A stretch of DNA of 64,000 nt from the NCBI GenBank assembly GCA_007644065.1, contig VJWN01000012.1, forward strand, positions 857,758 to 921,757, given 5' to 3'. Positions 26,141-39,346 of the stretch are shown here, in pieces. The notes under the pieces are model-generated. The model did not search any database. It had not been told where the DNA came from and worked only from the letters and a program-made list of their open reading frames with translations. How positions within the stretch are numbered: the stretch's first letter is position 1; the number at the start of each line of letters is the position of its first letter. The stretch is from Margaritispora aquatica (taxonomy: Eukaryota > Ascomycota > Leotiomycetes > Helotiales > Discinellaceae). The translations under genes and the position numbers were made by a program.

Positions 26141-29100
26141 CTTGCTTCGTCGATGATATGACAATCGAATCAATAATGAGGACTATTCAAACCAGAAGCA
26201 AGAAAAGATTGGGGAACGGTTGCGGTTATGAGTCCATCCGCAAGTCTGGCCGAAACGCCGTGGCGGAATCCAGAGCTGAGATAGACCCGTTGATATGGAG
26301 GGTTGAATCAAGTCGTGGCGTACTTGAACCTGCTAGTTCTTCCAATTCTGAACTTGGTGGAGTAGTGTGGAAGCGGTGTTTAGGTATGAGTTGTCGGTGT
26401 GCGTGTGCGTTTGCGCTCTGATGGTGGGATGTTCGAGGTAAGGTTATTTCTGTTCGTCTTGTCTTGAATACTAGAGAAGGGTAGAAACAGGAGTCTTATT
26501 TGATAATATGAAAATAGGTAGGTGAGGAGGAGAAAGCCTGCCTATGAACCTGCGCCCAGTTCAAGCAGGCCCACAAGCAGCACCACCATGCCCACGCCCA
26601 TGCCTGTGGGAAAGGTGGAACTTGGAATAAAGGGTGGGTCTCATCATTTTGACGGGAGAGGAGCGGAGTACTCTAACCACTTTTTGTTCCCAGCGATTGC
26701 GGCAAATCCAAACAATCTGAAATTCAGCGAGTAGCGAGACGCACCGACTGAAGTCCGATCCACTAAGCCAGTGTCTTCACGGGCCCAGACATTGGGCTGA
26801 CAGGGTGAAAGATTAGCCATACCTCTTGAGGTAAGCGGGAACATGGAGGAGAGGGCTGGCGTGGGAGAAGAGATATTTTCATTGGTGAAGATATCCACTT
26901 TACCCACCATTTCCACCATTTACCAGGATGAGACAGACTAGTGTTCAGTCTTGTCATGGGTGACGTCGAGGGATGCCAGCAATGCATGGTTGATGCAGGC
27001 ATTGCAGGGTGCTCTGCTTTTCCTGATCTCGGAGCAAAAACCAAAAAGTGAGGAGGCGAGCTCCCAAGGAAAGGGAAGCTTCTGCTTGGAACCTAGAGAG
27101 GCCTGTGCTGGGAAAAGCAAAGCAGCCCAGTCCTGTCCTCCTGTCCTCCTGTCCTGAGAAACTGCAAGTCTGCAACGTTCAGGAATTCAGGGCTGTTTGT
27201 GGATGACAGGGCTCAGGGTATGAATTTTTATGAAAGCCTGGGATAAGAATCTTGATCATGAGGTGGACACCAGAGAAGATAGACAAGAAGCACATGCTGT
27301 TTGTACATTAGAATCTTGCACTAGGTTGACAGATCACACACACCATGAAGCCTGAACCCCTTCGATTCAATCACCTTCAACTGTTTGGCCCTTCAAAGTG
27401 ACGCCTTGTTCCTCTACTCCTGCAATAAGAGAATCTTTCTCACCTGTGGAGGTACTACGTACTTTTACTAGCTCGGTTGGTGACGATAAGATATATACTG
27501 GGGCTGGAGAAACAGCGATGCCAGCATGAAGCCACGATAGCTAATGAGACTCATTTTTGATGATACGATGTCAATGATGACGTCTCAAGCAAGACGTTAA
27601 CCAGCAGATCGGTTCTCTTCTCGCCCATAAGTCTTGTCTAGACCTTCCCAGCCTGCCACAGAACCATGACTTGTCGTGGCCTGAATACCGGGAATAATAA
27701 AAGAAAGTATTAAGTTTTGGATACCAGACCCTCGCTCACCAACTGGGTACCGTAACTTGGCATTGTATCGTCTCGTCGCGTCGGGCCTCGCGAGCCCTCG
27801 CTTGTACCAAACCAAAGCTGGTATATTGCTTATTTCCACACTTCGGGATACCGTGTCCGATTTTCCCACCGAAGATTTCTCGTCACCTGAACGGAGAAAG
27901 GAAAACAAATTCTCATCGCAAGTACAGTACAGTACATTGCGAGTACGAGGACCAACAAAGCAATAAGATACATGGTTCATGATGAGATGTGGTGTCGAGG
28001 CGCAGGCAGTCGATGCAACACATTTTTTTGACTTTTACCAGGCTTTGAACCCAAGTCACCCCATTTCTCCTCCCTGGAAAATGAAGAAAAGTATCTTCTG
28101 CCGATCTTAACTGTTCAGGTGTCTTTCGCCTTCCCACGGATTTGGCTGTTCCAATCAAGAAGCCATGTCCGTACCGCTGACAGTCGCGTGTTGCCAGCGT
28201 GGCTCGTGCAGCCCAGGATACTGTGGACTGTATGTAAATCAACCCTTCCAGAAGCCCGCTAGAAGGCTTTGTGGACCTGATCGACAGAGATCAACGAGAT
28301 CTGCATTCCCCCCAAGGCGTGACCGAAGCATCTTTTGTCGAGTCGGGAGCGCCGGTGCATGTTTGCTTTGCTCCTTCAACCATGTGAGACAGACATATTT
28401 TGAAGATCCGATTTCAGGGGTAACGACATATGAGCTGCTGTTGGCCAACATCTTTAGGTGGTCAATCTCTCGAAAGAAAAATGCTGACCACCTGAGCAAT
28501 GGTTGCTCAGCCTGAAGAGCCCCTGGAAGAGAGGACGACAGTTCGTTGTTTCTATTCGATGGCGTGTCGCAATGCAAAACCCAAACCAGAGGCTCGGTGA
28601 AGGAGGTGTCATGGTATCCAGAATGATTGGTTCCATGTTTGATTTCATCTAGGGTTACACAATTTCTAGAAGGGAGCCTGCGGGAAGTGCTCAAGAGGCA
28701 CCGACGGATTGTCTGCTTTGATTCATCGATTGTAATCTTACTTCCTTTGTTGGTTCTCGTACCTGCCCCGGCAAGTTTCTACAGCGAGTTGGTTAGTATG
28801 TTTGCTCGATTAGCCATACCTCGATATTGTTATTGCATAGTGGGCGTTTTTCAGAAGTTTGGAAATCTGTGCATCTCGCACAGCCTCTGAGCAAAAATCA
28901 AGAGCCGTTTCGAATTGATGATGCACGAGCTTTTCCAATTCAAAAACGCACAGAGCTTCGCGGCAAGGCTCGAGCTTTGGAAAGTGTCCTCAGATGCTGC
29001 AGTTTATTGTCCGATGTAGCTCTCCACTAGCTGTGATGCGGGAGGGGTTTCTCGCGTTCAGTTGACAGCTTGAGAACGGAACGTGTGTTGGCAAGCGTCT

Positions 29101-30650
29101 CAGGACGTGGAGCCTCAAGAAGGTGTATTTGCTTCATTTGATATTGGATCTCTAGTGTTTGTTCAGCCATTGCAAATTCACAGTGCCCAACACAGCTACT
29201 CAACGTTAAGACGTGCACGCAGCTGAAGGGGAGGAAATGACTCTGAAGGTATCCTCCTTTAATGGCCTGGAAGTAATTGCTACCACTCGCCCGTCTGTTT
29301 GCTAGTGTCGTCAAACCACGAGGCACGGGAAGTTGCATGCCACTATTGTCTGCCGACTTCGAATGACCAAGTCCAAGTTCGAGAAGGACCTCTCGGACCC
29401 TAAGATAGGACCAGAACTCTTCTGCATACTGACTTCATGGCAGGTTGTATCCTTGTGTCATGGCCTGCTTTGACGGTCGAAGCGGTGCAGTAAATATCCA
29501 CTAGAATCGGTTGATTCCAAAGCAAACTTCTGGGGTATGTTTGATAAATCAATTGCAAGGGTAAAGTTGCCTTGAGAGCGAAGGATTCGAAGGACCTGAA
29601 AGCAAGTTGACATCTGTGTTTCCCGCCGAAACATTGGTATATGGCCAGCTTGTGCAGAGTGTCCTTATGATGGTTTGTTTCGGATGTCGTAAATCATCAA
29701 CATCTGGTCACAATTGCAGTTGAGTCCAGTCTTGTAATGGCTAACACTCCTTCGATTATCAAAAGAATACGGCTCAATATCGATTAGCAGGTGCTTGGCG
29801 TTTATCATCCACGGACTCCGTGTCTACAGTAAGAGCCAAATAAGATTAGCTGTGTCGGTGGCCTTGTGGGGATACAGTGCTCATTACTCTTACAGCCATT
29901 GTCGTTGGGATCTGCGAAACAATCTAAATTCTTCGTTCCACGGTTCTCTCCTGACAATGGCAATCAAAACATCCCATGGTCATTTTCGTGCCTACCACAC
30001 GGACTGATGCTGTCCAGGAGATCCGGATGGCATGTGACATGGCCGGGTGAAATGAAATGTCATGTTGCCGACCATCAAGTTTTTGCGAGTATCTGGTAGA
30101 GTTGAGATGAAACTGAACAAACCAGGACTAGCCGCGTAGCTTCATACCAGCATCAGTTCTTTGTCTATTTTCAAACTCCATCTCTCCAACCTATCCTCTC
30201 AAGTGAAAGGGACGGAGAATATCCGAGACATGTCTATCTGCAAATAAATCAGATCAATTTGTCCTTACTTTCATTGCTGTTCATACATCATACAAAGCTA
30301 CCAAATCATGAAGATATGTCATCCAGTTGAGCCTCTTTGCTTAGTATAACAGATGTTTGTTGGGGTTTATCCCGGTCTGAGATCAATGGCTTGACGTCTT
30401 GACAAGGATAAATGCTAGTATGAAGATCGTCTTAACATCTTAAGACGTTTGTGCTGTACCACATCCGACGTTTTTGAGAACGATATATGCGCTTCTTATG
30501 ATTCGCCGCAGGGTGGGATAGGGAAGGACCCATATCATGGGTATATGATCTGGAATATTCTCAGATCTCTCTTTTCCAGTCATCTGGTCAAATCTCATAT
30601 TGCAATGCCAAAACTGTACACTCTTTACTGAATTTTCGGGATTCTGTGAT
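26141..30650. other. long gene-poor region
   Basis: About 4.5 kb contains only overlapping short frames in all six frames. I see no domain motif, splice-linked coding run, tRNA or transposon ends. A small GTCCTCCT direct repeat lies at about 27128-27157. It separates the divergent hypothetical gene (-) and lectin-like gene (+), so both promoters must lie inside. Non-coding RNA genes cannot be excluded. Confidence 0.45.
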
Positions 30651-31990
30651 ATGGACGAGGTCCGAAAGTCATGGTGGAGTAGTGGGCTACACCTTGCTGA
30701 TTCGCTGCGCGTTAAGAACACCTACAATGGAACTGGTGCTAGATTCTCTCGAGCTTGGAAGAACGATTCCATCTCTCTAGCAAAAGGAAACAGGCCTTTT
30801 GCGCAATTAGACGATGTCACAGAGGATCCTCAGCCACCACGAATACTTGGAATGAGAAAACGGAATTTCTATATCAATCTTACTGTCGTTTCGGTACTAC
30901 TTCTGGCATTCCTCGCCATGGGAATTTTCTTGGGACTCAATAAGACTGATGAAGGATCTTCGACCTCGGCATTATACCCAGGTCTGACTGTCTCTTCAAG
31001 TAACAGGACACAAGCGAACATTCAGATATTCTATCAAAACACAACAACTAGCGCTATACATTATCGTGTTTCATTGGATCTCAACTCATACTCAGAGCCA
31101 AGAACACTGCGACTAAATGCGTCACCAAATGGAAATATCTCGATGTCTGTTACGAGTTTCGAATCCGAGGACTTTGTCTTCCATCAATTGTTCTACGTCA
31201 TGAACAGCAAAATCGCAATGGCCAATATCTCATGTCCCTTGGCAACACCCTCAAATTGCTCTACCTTTGACGAAAAGACCATCGGAACTACACATCCCAT
31301 CGCAAAAAATTCGACCATTGCTGCGGTTCACACATCAGATGGAAGCTGGCAACTCTTCTACCACAACGCTGAATACAATCTCAGCAAAATCGCGTGTACG
31401 AATGGCACGTGGGAAACCAACGGAGTCATGATTGGCAATAAAGCAGTGTCAGGCAGTGGCATCGCTGCTGTCACGTTTGGCGCAAACGCAATTGAAGTCC
31501 TGTATATTGATGAGACCGGGAATGGCATCTTCGCAGTTGAGGCTACGAACGGCCAATGGTCTTCACGTATGTGTAAATCAACCCTTTCGAACCCCCACAG
31601 CTAACAGATGCAGCGTCTGCTATCACTACTGTCACTCCGACCGAGTTCTCGAACACATCGCGACTAGCTCTCTCATACACAAGCAGAACGGACAGTTTTC
31701 TCGCTTATTACACAGGCTTGGACAGTCAGATATACGCGTTTATGGCAACGAATGCGTCGTCAGCAGAGTTTCCTGCTGCTGTCTCATCAGATATAAGCGG
31801 TCGGAGCGATGTAGGATGGACCAATACTCCGAGTAGTAATGAGACATGGGTATTGAATCAGGGGCCTGGAGCTCCAGTAGCGAGCACGACTTGGTTAGAT
31901 CAAGTGGTATTCTTCCAGATAAGAGACGGAAGTCTAATACAGACTAATTTGAATAGTACTAGTAGAGCATGGGACGTTGTAGTAATTTAG
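30651..31990 (+). CDS. membrane-anchored fucose-lectin-like beta-propeller protein
   Basis: Exons 30651-31566 and about 31614-31990 code about 430 aa. The second exon could instead begin at 31608, also in frame. There is no cleavable signal at the start. A single strong hydrophobic segment at about residues 73-96 (INLTVVSVLLLAFLAMGIFL) makes a type II anchor, leaving a roughly 72-residue cytoplasmic N-terminus and a large lumenal or extracellular part. That part has many N-x-S/T sites and repeated blade-like strands: IQIFYQNTTTSAIHY, WQLFYHNAEYNLS, IEVLYIDETGNGIFA, FLAYYTGLDSQIYAF and VVFFQIRDGSL. These resemble blades of fungal fucose-specific lectins. Sugar binding is inferred; the binding residues were not checked. 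Confidence 0.7.
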
Positions 31991-32674
31991 TACAGAATAG
32001 ATTTCTCTCTCACTTGTTTGTGTTCTTTTCGTGTTCGAAAGGAGGATTTGGTAGTCATGTTGTGATGTTCAGTGATCAGCATACCTTTTGTACCTTAATG
32101 TGAGGTTGTAAGAAATTCCGCTGAACTTCTCTCCGTCTCATTCAGATCACTTTATCATTCAGTGTTTTAGTAACTTGAAATCATTGCCTGGGTAGTTGAG
32201 CCGTGATAATCATCCCCACGTGATCTCAGCTCAGGGGCTGTTCAAAATAGTGGATTTTGTTATCGCATCACAATTGCTGAAGCGGCTTTCAACCCAGAAT
32301 AATCCAACATCCCGCGAACAGTCCTCCTCACCACTTCCGATCTCGCCGATTTTGTCACAATTATATCTGCAAGTCGATTTCAAGAGCCCTGTCCTACCGT
32401 ATACGATCTGACCTCCCTGCTCTCATCGAACTGCCGTCTCGATATTTTGACCCCCCAGCAATCGAAGTGACGAGTTCAGGGGCGGGCTGCAGGAACCAGC
32501 ATCAGCATTTAGCAGGCACACATTACCACTCTGCATCCGAATTCGAGCACACCACCGACAACATCAATAGGTAGAGATTCGAGGATTTCATCAGTAAGAT
32601 CTCAATCCGGTAACTGGATAATACTCCTTCAACCACATTCGATACAACCTCGGCAGTCATACTCTCACACCACA
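31991..32674. other. intergenic, promoter of small secreted protein
   Basis: The region between two genes on the same strand. No coding region is recognised. Confidence 0.5.
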
Positions 32675-33076
32675 ATGCGACCTCTTTCCCAGACGTTCAG
32701 TAATCCCAGCTGTCTGCTGACAAGCCTCTTCCTTCTCCTCTGTACAAGCGCTGCTCTGGTTGCTGCAGAACCGGAAGCGCTGCCTGAGCCTGATCCTCAA
32801 GTCGCGGCGGGTGGAGGAGCCGCTGCTACGACGCTGGCGCCGTCGCAGATGCCTGCGAAGACTTATGTGGGGAGCTTGTTTACCGTCAATGGGGTGACGA
32901 GCGCGGTGTGGAAGGACATCACGGTGACGTTCGCGACGACTGCGTTGGGTACATGGGATCTGGGACCTACGCCGAAGGTTGGCACGATTGGATTGGGTAC
33001 GATACAAGGCACAGTGGGCAAGGTGAAGACCAAGACGAAGAGAGCAGCAGAAGCAACACCGGAACCTGCTTCTTGA
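32675..33076 (+). CDS. small secreted fungal protein
   Basis: A single exon of 133 aa. The N-terminus has a hydrophobic signal (CLLTSLFLLLCTSAALVAA) with likely cleavage after the Ala run. The mature part contains a conserved-looking core (TYVGSLFTVNGVTSAVWKDI, FATTALGTWDLGPTP, GTIGLGTIQGTVGKVKTK) and ends in a Lys/Arg-Ala-rich tail. I have seen similar GTIGLGTIQG cores in short cell-surface proteins of filamentous ascomycetes, but I cannot name the family. There is no cysteine pattern of a hydrophobin or CFEM. A wall- or membrane-associated role is inference. Confidence 0.65.
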   Translation: MRPLSQTFSNPSCLLTSLFLLLCTSAALVAAEPEALPEPDPQVAAGGGAAATTLAPSQMPAKTYVGSLFTVNGVTSAVWKDITVTFATTALGTWDLGPTPKVGTIGLGTIQGTVGKVKTKTKRAAEATPEPAS

Positions 33077-34019
33077 AGATGGTGGGATGATATTGGCGGA
33101 GCACTGGGAGGCACGACAACGACTGAGACGATAGAGAGAGGATAGACTGTACATCGCTTTGTACAGAAGTACAAAGAATAGAAACGGCATATGGGAAGGC
33201 AACGGCAGCGACATGGGCATCCGCATCGGCATATTTGCGTTCAATATTACGTCTTTTACCTACACGGCTGCGTGTGGTTCCCGTTTTTTTTTTGAGCTTG
33301 CATGGTACCATTAGACTGCCATTATAATACCCTTTGCAGCATTAGTTGGCGTTTAGAGAGTGCCTTCTGTTCGTTAAGTATTGTAGGAAACCTCAATTGG
33401 CACAATAAAGCATATGATTGTGTTTCTTCCTCTTGCTATTCCAGTTAATTTCCTCGTTTTTGCAAGTTCGAAGTCTCGGTTATTTGTTCCTGATGTTTGA
33501 GAAGACGAAGCAATACATCTGATAAGTAGCCACTTCGCGCCGTAAACGGCTTCCTGAAGGCTCAATCCGAAGTCTGGCTGCATCTTCGTAAGCTTTCCTC
33601 GTGATGAACATCAGCTGTCTCAAAATTGTTCGAGATCTAGCAGCTGATGCTATCGAATTGATGTAAAGTGGATAGAATTGTCGTCAAAGGCACTTCGAGT
33701 GAAGCTACCATAAAGGCACTTTGAATTTCAGGGCGTCATCTAAAATATACCGTTTTAAATAGTCCAAACTGAATAGTAAATCTAGATACAATTACTCAGC
33801 ACCATAAACGACTTGATCAAATTGTCGATGCCGCTCATCAACCCATTATCTGCGTATACAGTACCCACAGGCCTACAGTTTACCTATGTCCAACAAATCC
33901 GCTTCAAGATTCTGGATCTTCTTCCCCTTCCAGGCAAGATCGCACGCGGCGCCGTTGCCCTAGGAGTCTCCTAATCTCTCTTTGCGAACGGTACGATGCT
34001 CTTGAAAACTGCCCACTCT
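33077..34019. other. intergenic between convergent genes
   Basis: The 3' flanks of the small secreted protein gene (+) and the FAD monooxygenase gene (-). Short frames only. Confidence 0.5.
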
Positions 34020-36111
34020 TCACGCCTTCAAGAACTGACCATAATATGCATCCAACCACCTGATCGCCTCATCCCCCGCACCAGGCTGAGTGGCCCTCCA
34101 TCCTCCAATACTGCCTACGTACCCATCAGGTCTCACATTCACGATGGCGACCTCTCCCTCGCCTAGTCCGCCAAGCCACTTCTCAGTACAGCTTGGCATG
34201 TGCATTAAGTTGTCCAGGTAGAACGTCCACCTACTATCCCTCAACGCTTTCGGTAGATCGGAGATCTCGACGCGAGGCTTGGCCATGGTGGTTACGATGG
34301 CGTAGGTGAAGAGTTTAGACACGGGGGTGTACCGTTCTGGCTGGAAGTAGGCGTCGAGCTCGGTTGTGGGCATAGGGAGTTCGGAGTATGATGTTGCTGC
34401 TGCTGCGGAGGCGCGACCCATTATTGTTCTGGATGACGTGACTGCCTCGCAAACCTGAGTTAGGAATTGAGCTGTCTTCTTTACTGAGTGAGTGAAGAAG
34501 AACAAGCGGAATTGGCTGAGCATCGGTATATCAAGCTGCAAATCCACCGGATTCGCATCGATATACCGCGTCACCTTTGCTGGGAACAAAAGCGCACCAG
34601 CTTTCAAGCCGCCTCTGTAGTTCTTCTCAGGCAAGTTGAGACAGTTTTCCGCGTACTCGGCACCAACACCCGAAATGAAACGAATGTTCTTCGCGAAATT
34701 CTCAGCTAGGAGTTTGGGATCGTTGGCCGCGAAGGCGTTGGCATGGCCGTAGTCGAAGTCAATTAGGTCTTTGGCGATCTTGCGGCGCTCTTGCTGGTAG
34801 GTTTCAAGCAGGGCTGGGAGAGTGAGGTTGCGAATCGTGAGGTTGAGTTTCCAAGAGAGGTTGAAGGCGTCGTGCATGGATACGTTCATGCCTTGAGCAG
34901 CCTTCGGGGAGTGCGAATGTGCTGCCTGGGCAATGGTTAGCTGTTATCTTTGAGGTTTGGGAAGTACTTACGTCGCCCGCGATGAAGACCTTTTCGTGGT
35001 CTGAGAACTGATTCGCTACTCTTTGGCCGACTTTGTAGATGCCGAACCATTCTGGTGAAAGTCAGTGAGATATCAGAGATGTTCAGAGTTAGTTACACAT
35101 ACCGACTGTCTTCCAGGATAACGTGAATGGTTGCATAATCTCTTTTGCTCTACTCATTACGAACTCCTCGGTCGCTGATTCTGAATTTAGCGGCGCTTTG
35201 CCTGGATGAAGTTCGATATAAAGTCTGGTCATGTTCTTCTCTCGTGGAATACAGAGTATTGATCCTGCTGTTTCTGATCCAATCACAGATTTGCTCCATA
35301 AATCGGGGAAGTTCGTCTCCAACACACCATCTAACACACCCCAGTGCTGGGTACTCGTCTCTCCATCAAATTCGGCACCCAACATGGATTTTCTCACTCT
35401 CGAATGAGCTCCATCACAACCAACCATAAATTGAGACTTTAGAGTCTTACTCTTTCCAGTTTTGGCATCACCACATTCGATCTCGACGCCAGTTTTGGTG
35501 AGTGAGTAGTTTGTGAACGGTGTACTTCGCGCCACTTCCACACCTCTACATCTCAGATCTTCGAGGAAGACATCCTCTACCATTCCTTGATGAACCAGCA
35601 AGATAAAAGGCTCCATCACATCTACGACTCCAGGCGGGTAGTGAATCTCCCGCCCTATCCTCCGAAGAGGCGAGGAGGCTGATGCACTCTACAGTCTGGT
35701 TAGCCACTAGACGTACGACGTTGTACCAAGGGAGGGTCACTGACCCAAAAGCAAATATCAAATATCTTTGCTCCTTTTTGTAATAAAGGACCAGCTAGTC
35801 CGAGTTGTTTGAATGTTTCGATGGTCTTGGGTTGAAGTCCATCAGCTCGGCCTGTCGAGGTCTTGTCTGCCCTATCGTCGACGATGGTGGTTTTGATGCC
35901 ATATCGTACTAAATTAGATCTAGCGTATGCTGTCAATACATGCGGTTCTACAACTGCTATGAGAGACGTACGCCAGCATCAGTCCCGCAGGACCAGCTCC
36001 AACTACAATCACATGACTATCAGTTGTCACATCCCCGTTTGTGAGCTCCATGCTTCCATGATCCGAGCTGTCCACGTGGACAAAGCCGTCGTTTTCTTTT
36101 CCTGGCGACAT
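34020..36111 (-). CDS. FAD-dependent aromatic hydroxylase, phenol 2-monooxygenase type
   Basis: Five exons, 36111-35972, 35919-35745, 35688-35103, 35051-34972 and 34925-34020, code 628 aa. The FAD/NADPH fold is shown by the GxGxxG motif ([12 protein letters not shown], about residues 35-46), the mid-domain [11 protein letters not shown] and the FAD-ribityl motif [19 protein letters not shown] (about 323-341). The last 200 residues fit the thioredoxin-like dimerisation domain of phenol hydroxylases ([10 protein letters not shown] near the end). Such enzymes ortho-hydroxylate phenolic rings with NADPH and O2. The true substrate is unknown. There is no signal peptide, so it is cytosolic. It lies in the same 10-kb block as an SDR, a second FAD monooxygenase and a zinc-finger regulator. 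All four junctions keep the frame. Confidence 0.93.
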
Positions 36112-37697
36112 TGAATACGAAAATTTAAAAACACGAAGATTCAGATCTAGTTAGTTTCGCAAGAATCAAAGTTGAGCGCTGAGAAGATTGATCAAGAGAT
36201 AAAATGTCACCAGAGAAGGAAACGGAGCACCACAGGTTCTTTACAAAAACATCAACAGATCAGGAGCATTGTCTCTTTCGATAATGGAAAGGGATGGATT
36301 GCTAAACAGCCAGGTCCAATGATCCGATCTGCAGCGATTCGAGGCCGACCCCAATGCTGTGATGGGACAGCATCAGGCCAGAAAGTGGAGGGGGGAGAAC
36401 TTTGTGGTGCCATCATGTCGCAATTATGGACTGACCTTCAAGGATGGGGTTCCAGAGTTGGAGGTGGGAGTGTGGGACGGGCTTTTTAACGAGGTGGGAC
36501 AGGGATTAGCATTGGTTGCAGTATCAAAGAGTGGTGAGATGTTTTGACTTTAGGCTGACAATGAAGCACGTGTGAAATAGTGAAACATACATGGGAGACG
36601 GGGGCGAAAAAGAAGCAGAGAAATCAATCATGGAAGGATCTGATATGCGAATGGAAGGTATCAGGGCTTGGGCTTGGGCTTGGGCTTGAGCTTGGTCAGG
36701 CGAGTGAAAGTGACTGAGAGGGAGAGGGAGAAAAGAAGTGGATCGGAGATACGTCGTATCTCCGTCGGACATTCAACATTATCGGATGATTTGAGGTATC
36801 AATAAGGTGATTCGTGATCTTGGTAACTCGCTTAGTCTGTTTACACTTTTTGACCCCCTTTGCGAGGCGAGTTCAAATACTTGCTGGTTGATGGGTTAAG
36901 CTATTATTCACACATTTGATGCTATATAAAGTTCGAGAGCGTCGTCTAATGTCAACTGTAGCAGCCAATAACCCGCGTTAGGTGACACGGCTGTACAAGT
37001 TCATAAAATGTATGGGTTGAGGCCCCAAAACCGCTTCAATCTACCTTATTTGACAGTTCAACTCTCTACTTCAAGTCATTCAGCTTACAGAAATCACCTG
37101 TGAACATTCTTGTCCTGGGAGTCTTTCGTGCCGATGCTCGTTCCTTCCCTGATATCCCCAAGTCACTCACTCCTTCCTCACCTTGCCCAGGTAACTTCCC
37201 TCCTTAGTATGTTCTGTCCCAAGTGAACCAAATATCTTCTTCCCCTCGTCTCTTCTTCTCTATCCAACCTTCACACCCACTTCAAATAGGATCTCTCATT
37301 TCAGTCATGCCCACATTGCAAACATCAATATACGTTCATAGACCCTCGAGCATACATGCCCATTTTCCCTTCAAGCAAGCGATAACTTGGGAGAGAGTTA
37401 ACGCTTGCGGGACGGCTTGCTTCGTGACTCTAGCGTATATGCCTGTCTCTGCTTTCCCTGGGTACATTGCCATGCTGCAGACTTCAAGAAGAATATTTGG
37501 GTGGAGTTGAGTTCATTGATACTAACAAATGATATGATAGAGAAGAATTGAAATCTGAACGGGTAAGTGACTAGGTTTTTATTTGATCAAAGATTTGGGC
37601 TGACTAGCTATAGAGGGATATTGAAATTCGAACATCTGGGAGCAAGATCCTTTGACAAAAACGAAATTAATTGGATACCATATTGAAAATTTATCGT
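36112..37697. other. intergenic, upstream of FAD monooxygenase
   Basis: This holds the promoter of the FAD monooxygenase (-) and the 3' flank of the SDR gene (-). A GGGCTT hexamer array sits at about 36664-36690. No gene is supported. Confidence 0.5.
36664..36690. repeat. GGGCTT hexamer repeat
   Basis: Four tandem GGGCTT units followed by a GAGCTT variant, about 570 nt upstream of the start of the phenol-hydroxylase-type gene. Confidence 0.8.
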
Positions 37698-38790
37698 CTA
37701 CCACTTCGTAACACCACCATCGATACAAAGATCCTGCCCAGTCATGTAAGAACTAGCATCGCTTGCCAAGAACACACAACCACCTCTGATGTCCTCGGGC
37801 TCTGCGACTCTGCCGTTCATGATCTCATCCTTCCAGCTCTCAAGAAGATCCGGGAACTTTCTAGGGTCAGTTTGCATGCCGCCAGCGATTGTTTGGCTTA
37901 ACTCACAGGCGCTGTCATTTCTGTCCGCACATAGCCTGGAGAAATTGTGTTCACTCTGATGCCCTAATTTTGATGTCAAAATGTGATTTGTAAGTTTTTG
38001 GGGCTTCGCGTACGTATTGGTTTAATTCGGCTGCAATTGCAGGACACATTGCTCGAACCGCTCCCTTAGTACCGCAATATGCACTGCTTTTTTGACTGTT
38101 TGGCTTCGTTAGTAGTACTCATGATATGTCTTGATGTATTTAGCTATACATGGCTTTGAAGCCAACCAAGAGCACAAGACTTTAAGTTTCAACTCTATTC
38201 CAAAAGAGCTACTAACCTTCGGATAGCCATGTAGCTTGCAATGCTTGCCACAAGAATGATACTTCCTTTCTTTGTCCCATTTATGATCATCTGCTTCGCA
38301 GCCAACTGAGCAGTATGGTAGACGCCAAGTACGTTTACGCCAATGAGCTTTTGATGGTCCGCAAAAGATGTGTCTAGAAATCCAACATTCCTATTGATAC
38401 CAGCACACGGAACACAAATATCCAGCTTGCCTTCGAAGTCTTTGACAAATTCCGAAAACCCCTTTTCAAGACTTTCTATGCTGCTGACATCGACGCTGAA
38501 ATCTCAGATTAGGCGAGAAAGTCACAGAATGGAGGAAATGCATACGTGTAATGTTTGGTTTTGATACCGAATCTCTTTTCAATGGTAAAAAAAGCTTCGA
38601 CCGGAGCTATGCAATCGAAAATTGCAACGTCTGCTCCAGCTTCAGCTAGTCCTTCAGCAAATGCTAGTCCACAGCCCCGTGCTCCACCTGTTACCAAAGC
38701 TGTTCTTCCTTTAAGCGAGAACTGTTCTGTTGTTAGCAACGCGTGTTTCTTTCTTCTCCAGCAATTCGAGATATAACTTACTCTGCTCAT
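37698..38790 (-). CDS. classical short-chain dehydrogenase/reductase
   Basis: Six exons, 38790-38782, 38721-38546, 38495-38217, 38095-38014, 37963-37907 and 37856-37698, code 253 aa, standard for classical SDRs. The first exon is only three codons (MSR) before a consensus GTAAGT donor. The cofactor motif is TGGARGCG. The usual NNAG appears as CAG in [10 protein letters not shown]. The catalytic Ser is in VASIASYM and the YxxxK pair in [11 protein letters not shown]. The C-terminus ends in the usual CIDGG. The sequence resembles the sorbose/mannitol-reductase-like (Sou1) branch. The substrate is not determined. It is transcribed divergently from the FAD monooxygenase at 39347 with about 550 nt between the starts, so shared control is likely. 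Confidence 0.92.
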
Positions 38791-39346
38791 GTTGACTATA
38801 TCTAAGGAAATAGAATAGGGCTACGTTTGAAAAGACTCACATCTCAGTTTGGGATGGGAAGGAGTGGGTGAAACAACATATCACGTGTCATTTGCTGCCT
38901 CTGTTGTGTAAGGTCTTACTTTCACTCCATTCCTGTATGAAACTTTGCGCCTTTCTGCCAGCAAAGCCTCGACAACATATGCAGGCTAGACCTAAGATGT
39001 ATCACGCCAATCAGTCGATCTCTTTCTGCCACAATTCTGCAGCTTCCCACATGTCGTTATCATTATTATGCAACCCACCCCCATTCTTCCACCTTTGTCT
39101 CGACGGCGAGTCAGGAGTGTACACAAATCAGTCTCTTGATCTTGCCGACCGATCTGTCTATCTTGGAATACATAAAGTAGCAAGGGGTAGAGAGATACGA
39201 TATGAGAAGTCGCCGGCCAATCATATAGCACTACTGGTATTGATATCTGTAACAGGGCATCACTTCAAGGCAGATATGTGAGCAAGTACCCAGGCGAGTA
39301 CGAGCTGAAATGAAAGTTCATTTGTTTTTGCACTGAATCGTAAGTT
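38791..39346. promoter_or_regulatory. shared divergent promoter of SDR and FAD monooxygenase
   Basis: This 556-nt gap separates the two ATGs of oppositely directed metabolic genes and holds no supported gene. Bidirectional control is inferred from geometry. No specific operator was identified. Confidence 0.5.
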
